Assembly: GCF_013336795.1 (NCBI RefSeq)
Contig: NZ_JAAFZT010000024.1
Location: forward strand, 1-35,323
Origin: Alteripontixanthobacter muriae
GTDB lineage: Bacteria; Pseudomonadota; Alphaproteobacteria; Sphingomonadales; Sphingomonadaceae
Direction: 5' to 3'
Length of the DNA: 35,323 nt
How positions within the stretch are numbered: the stretch's first letter is position 1; every line of letters starts with the position of its first letter. Positions 33,330 through 35,323 of the stretch are shown in pieces. Under the pieces are notes generated by a model. It was not told where the DNA came from. It saw nothing but the letters and a program-made list of their open reading frames with translations, and made no database searches. The position numbers and the translations under genes were made by a program.

Positions 33330-34516
33330 CAGAGCACGCCCTCCTTTTCGGCAAGCCGCGCCGCGCTGATGACCTCGCTCATAGCCTCGGCCCAGGCAGC
33401 CGCGTGCTCCGGCAGTAGAGCATCGATCCTCGGCGCCGATGAGCCGTTGGTGGAGAGATAAATGGTTCCGGTGTCGGTTTCGACGATGCTCCCGCCGGTA
33501 AGACTTCGCAGAGCCTCATTGTATCGCATTGCGATTTCTCTTGGCGCGGTCCAGCTCAGGGTGTCTGTCCAGAACTTGCCCGTTTTCGTAATGTACCCGA
33601 AGTTCGTCGGCCGCTCACTGAAGGGCAGGTCGACCTTGAGATTGAGGCTGGCAAGATATTCCGGCGCTATGCCAAGCGGCTCAATCCGCTGCAGGAAGTC
33701 CTGCACGGCTTTGGGCATGCTCGTGTCGTACTTCCCCAGCGCCTCCATGAACATCTCTTCGGTGAGCGAGGTCGGCTTGGCCTCGCTCTTCGCAGATGCC
33801 GCTTCGATGAGAGGGGGCGCGGCACCTTCAAATCTGAGGATCCCGCGCTCGATCATCACAGTCTGGGCGAGGGTGCCCGGAACGGCAAGTATGTCGCCGC
33901 TTAGCGGGTTGCGCCAGGTGGCAAGCTCGACAAGCGCAAAGGTGAAGTGCGCTCCGGCATGGCTCTGAAGGAGTTCGGCAAGCGCTTCTGCTTCCCGGCG
34001 AATACCATCGCCAAGAACCAGCACCAGCATTCTGCCGCGCGACAAATTGCGCGAGACTGCATCAACAAAGGCGCTCTCATCGAGCGCGTCAATGTGTTGC
34101 GCTACAATTGCATACAGCGTGGTTCCGGAAACGACCATTCCCTTCAGCACTGCCGCCTCGAAGCCCTCATAGCCAAGCTTCATCAGGGCGGAAACGTAGT
34201 CGAGCGCCTGCGCCACCACTTCACGCCTGGCCTGCGTGTTGCGCCAGAGCTTGGTCTCGACGAGCACGATTTCTCCGGTCGGGGTGACGTATAAGTTGTC
34301 GATGGAGCCGTGAGCACAGGGGACTTCACGCGCAACCGGCAGGGGGTCGCCGAACCCCGGCTCGATCTGCCCGACTGGAAGCAGCTGAGGATGATCGAAG
34401 ATGAGACTCTGCAGCCAATCTTCATCATGCACTCCTGCGCCGAGGCGGATGCGCTCCAGCCTCTGACAAGGTCCAGCGGCAGGGATGAGAATGGGGAGTC
34501 CGGTAGCCTTTTTCAT
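33329..34516 (-). CDS. PD-(D/E)XK nuclease-like protein, first gene of the operon
   Basis: 395 residues from the ATG at 34516 (GGAAG upstream); the frame is open 80 codons further, past the divergent XRE gene start, and is not used. Residues 31-48 (DEDWLQSLIFDHPQLLPV) and 73-103 (Asp73, GEIVLVETKLW with Glu87-x-Lys89, then Gln103 in VAQALDY) form the complete core of a PD-(D/E)XK domain, like NucS/DUF91-type nucleases. The remaining 290 residues are unrecognised, with a helical hinge region about 245-275 (SAKSEAKPTSLTEEMFMEAL). DNA or RNA cleavage is inferred from the intact catalytic motif. It is divergent from a controller-like regulator. Confidence 0.75.
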   Translation of the reverse strand: MKKATGLPILIPAAGPCQRLERIRLGAGVHDEDWLQSLIFDHPQLLPVGQIEPGFGDPLPVAREVPCAHGSIDNLYVTPTGEIVLVETKLWRNTQARREVVAQALDYVSALMKLGYEGFEAAVLKGMVVSGTTLYAIVAQHIDALDESAFVDAVSRNLSRGRMLVLVLGDGIRREAEALAELLQSHAGAHFTFALVELATWRNPLSGDILAVPGTLAQTVMIERGILRFEGAAPPLIEAASAKSEAKPTSLTEEMFMEALGKYDTSMPKAVQDFLQRIEPLGIAPEYLASLNLKVDLPFSERPTNFGYITKTGKFWTDTLSWTAPREIAMRYNEALRSLTGGSIVETDTGTIYLSTNGSSAPRIDALLPEHAAAWAEAMSEVISAARLAEKEGVL

Positions 34517-34557
34517 GGCGCCCAACTTCCTTCTAAGCCGGACCAAGTCCAGTGAAA

Positions 34558-34616
34558 TGTGACTCATAAGCATCTGAACTGCAGTCTGCTGCAGATCTCC
34601 ACTGTGACTCATCGTC
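34558..34616. promoter_or_regulatory. Probable controller-protein operator (C-box-like repeats)
   Basis: In the 139-base divergent gap, TGTGACTCAT occurs twice in direct orientation (34558-34567 and 34603-34612). Between them lies CTGCAG-TCTG-CTGCAG (34579-34594). The second copy extends to GACTCATCGTCCGT (34606-34619), close to the C-box GACTTATAGTCCGTG as I recall it from restriction-modification controller operators, with GAC-N5-GTC symmetry. Confidence 0.5.
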
Positions 34617-34655
34617 CGTTGTTCGTTCCGCCTCATCGGCTGATCAGTATGGCCG

Positions 34656-34871
34656 ATGGACGTGCGCAAGAGAGTAGGGACCAACCTGCGCCGGCTGCGC
34701 AGCGAGACGGGTCTGAGCCAGGAGCGCTTTGCGCTCGAGCATGGGTTCGACCGCACCTACATCAGTGGCATCGAACGCGGCGCACGTAATCCGACCATCC
34801 AGGTCGTTCAGCGGATTGCAGAGGCACTCGAGATTGACGTTATGGAGCTGTTTGCCAGGCCCGCTGAATAG
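34656..34871 (+). CDS. XRE-family regulator resembling restriction-modification controller (C) proteins
   Basis: 71 residues, a single helix-turn-helix domain (about 8-66). LSQERFALEHGFDRTYISGIERG is the recognition unit; RTYISGIERGxRNP is typical of C proteins, as are size and composition. No ribosome binding site precedes the ATG, which fits the leaderless transcripts known for several C genes. It is divergent from the nuclease-like operon with C-box-like repeats between. It probably controls its own expression and that operon. A general XRE repressor of another kind remains possible. Confidence 0.8.
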   Translation: MDVRKRVGTNLRRLRSETGLSQERFALEHGFDRTYISGIERGARNPTIQVVQRIAEALEIDVMELFARPAE

Positions 34872-35221
34872 CTGTGCAACTGCTGGGCTCGTTTGTGGTG
34901 CACCTAGAGGCCGTCGGGCCAATCAGGAGCGGCGGTCTCGAAATCGGTGCTCGTAAGCGCCATTTTGCTTCTTCACCCGGAAGGCGGGAGTTGAATCGGG
35001 AGCGGACGGTCAGGTCTGCCGCTATGGGCGCGCTTAGCTGCCGTTCCGCAAATGATCTTCCTTCAGAATTTTGCTCAACCATCGGCTTTGGTAAGAGCAA
35101 TGGCTATTAAGCGCTGAGTCTAATCCGGACTTACCTCCCCACTGCTCAGTTTCCAACCAGGTGCGTTCGCTTTGACGGGCCCTATTCGAGTCACCACTGG
35201 GATCGAACGATAGATCGATTA
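34872..35221. other. Gap before the IS5-family element
   Basis: Frames on both strands up to about 80 codons are open here but none has a ribosome binding site or recognisable motif. I see no gene, tRNA or repeat. The stretch ends in TTA directly before the element, as expected for an insertion at TNA. Confidence 0.4.
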
Positions 35222-35323
35222 GGGTCCGGACCCATAAACAGGATTCACAGCGGCATTGGGATGTGATTCATGAGCCTCCAGTGAGGAGGCATGTGGATGG
35301 CAAATTTCTTCTGGTTCTCGGAT
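35222..35323 (+). mobile_element. Left end of an IS5-family insertion sequence (cut by window edge)
   Basis: Starts at GGGTCCGGACCC (35222-35233), a perfect 12-base palindrome continuing CATAAA, as in terminal ends of IS5/IS427-group elements. TTA precedes it, fitting TNA target duplication. The transposase starts inside and runs out of the window. Confidence 0.6.
35297..35323 (+). CDS. IS5-family transposase, first 9 codons only
   Basis: ATG at 35297 with GGAGG 7 bases upstream (an ATG at 35291 is too close to it). The visible residues MANFFWFSD match the start of IS5-family transposases (MAxFFWLTDxQ). The rest lies outside the window. Confidence 0.55.

Noticed and set aside
34874-35110. 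Frames on both strands behind the XRE gene
   Set aside because: No ribosome binding site, no motifs, and mutually overlapping; treated as non-coding.
1-35323. CRISPR arrays and tRNA or rRNA genes
   Set aside because: No regularly spaced repeats and no tRNA- or rRNA-like sequence were seen on either strand.

Overview
The window looks like accessory DNA (plasmid or genomic island) from a GC-rich alphaproteobacterium, most likely a sphingomonad. The clues are two large TonB-dependent receptors each heading a small catabolic locus, an edd-glk-eda (Entner-Doudoroff) arrangement, Dcm-like, IS6, IS110 and IS5 family sequences, and many ATGA-type gene overlaps. The assignment is inference from gene content, not from a marker gene.

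Layout. 1-543: 3' part of a SAM methyltransferase. 628-9578: locus A, a divergent TetR regulator followed by TonB receptor, GH1 beta-glucosidase, MFS transporter, exported HSL-type esterase, second HSL-type hydrolase and membrane-anchored SGNH hydrolase, tightly packed on the + strand; it reads like uptake and dismantling of an acylated glycoside. 9719-11404: an amputated edd'-glk-eda' operon whose eda is cut after 24 codons and joined to the tail of a superfamily 1 helicase. 11628-14612: defence-like remnants (DUF5710 protein, DUF4268 PD-(D/E)XK-like protein, and a divergent Dcm-type cytosine methyltransferase lacking its C-terminal motifs). 14735-15643: decayed IS6 and IS110 transposase fragments. 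15655-16593: ROK sugar kinase (-). 16741-26827: locus B, with type-B carboxylesterase, SDR, TonB receptor, FAD D-2-hydroxyacid dehydrogenase, MFS transporter, AraC and GntR/FCD regulators and an FMN L-2-hydroxyacid oxidase/dehydrogenase; it fits use of an ester of a 2-hydroxy acid, both enantiomers covered. 26861-31323: GIY-YIG protein, thioesterase, a 41-residue membrane mini-protein, an N-terminally amputated SDR, a second copy of the IS6 remnant, an SRPBCC protein and a zinc alcohol dehydrogenase. 31702-34871: a minus-strand three-gene operon led by a PD-(D/E)XK nuclease-like protein, divergent from a 71-residue controller-like XRE regulator, with repeats between them that resemble restriction-modification C-boxes. 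35222-end: left end and first codons of an IS5-family element.

The genes read as two substrate-utilisation loci separated by breakpoints. At least five genes (edd, eda, a helicase, dcm, an SDR) are cut in mid-domain, and two related IS6 remnants in direct orientation bracket about 14.5 kb that includes locus B. The most promising unknown system is the controller-regulated nuclease operon at the right end; the most promising metabolic hypothesis is locus B.
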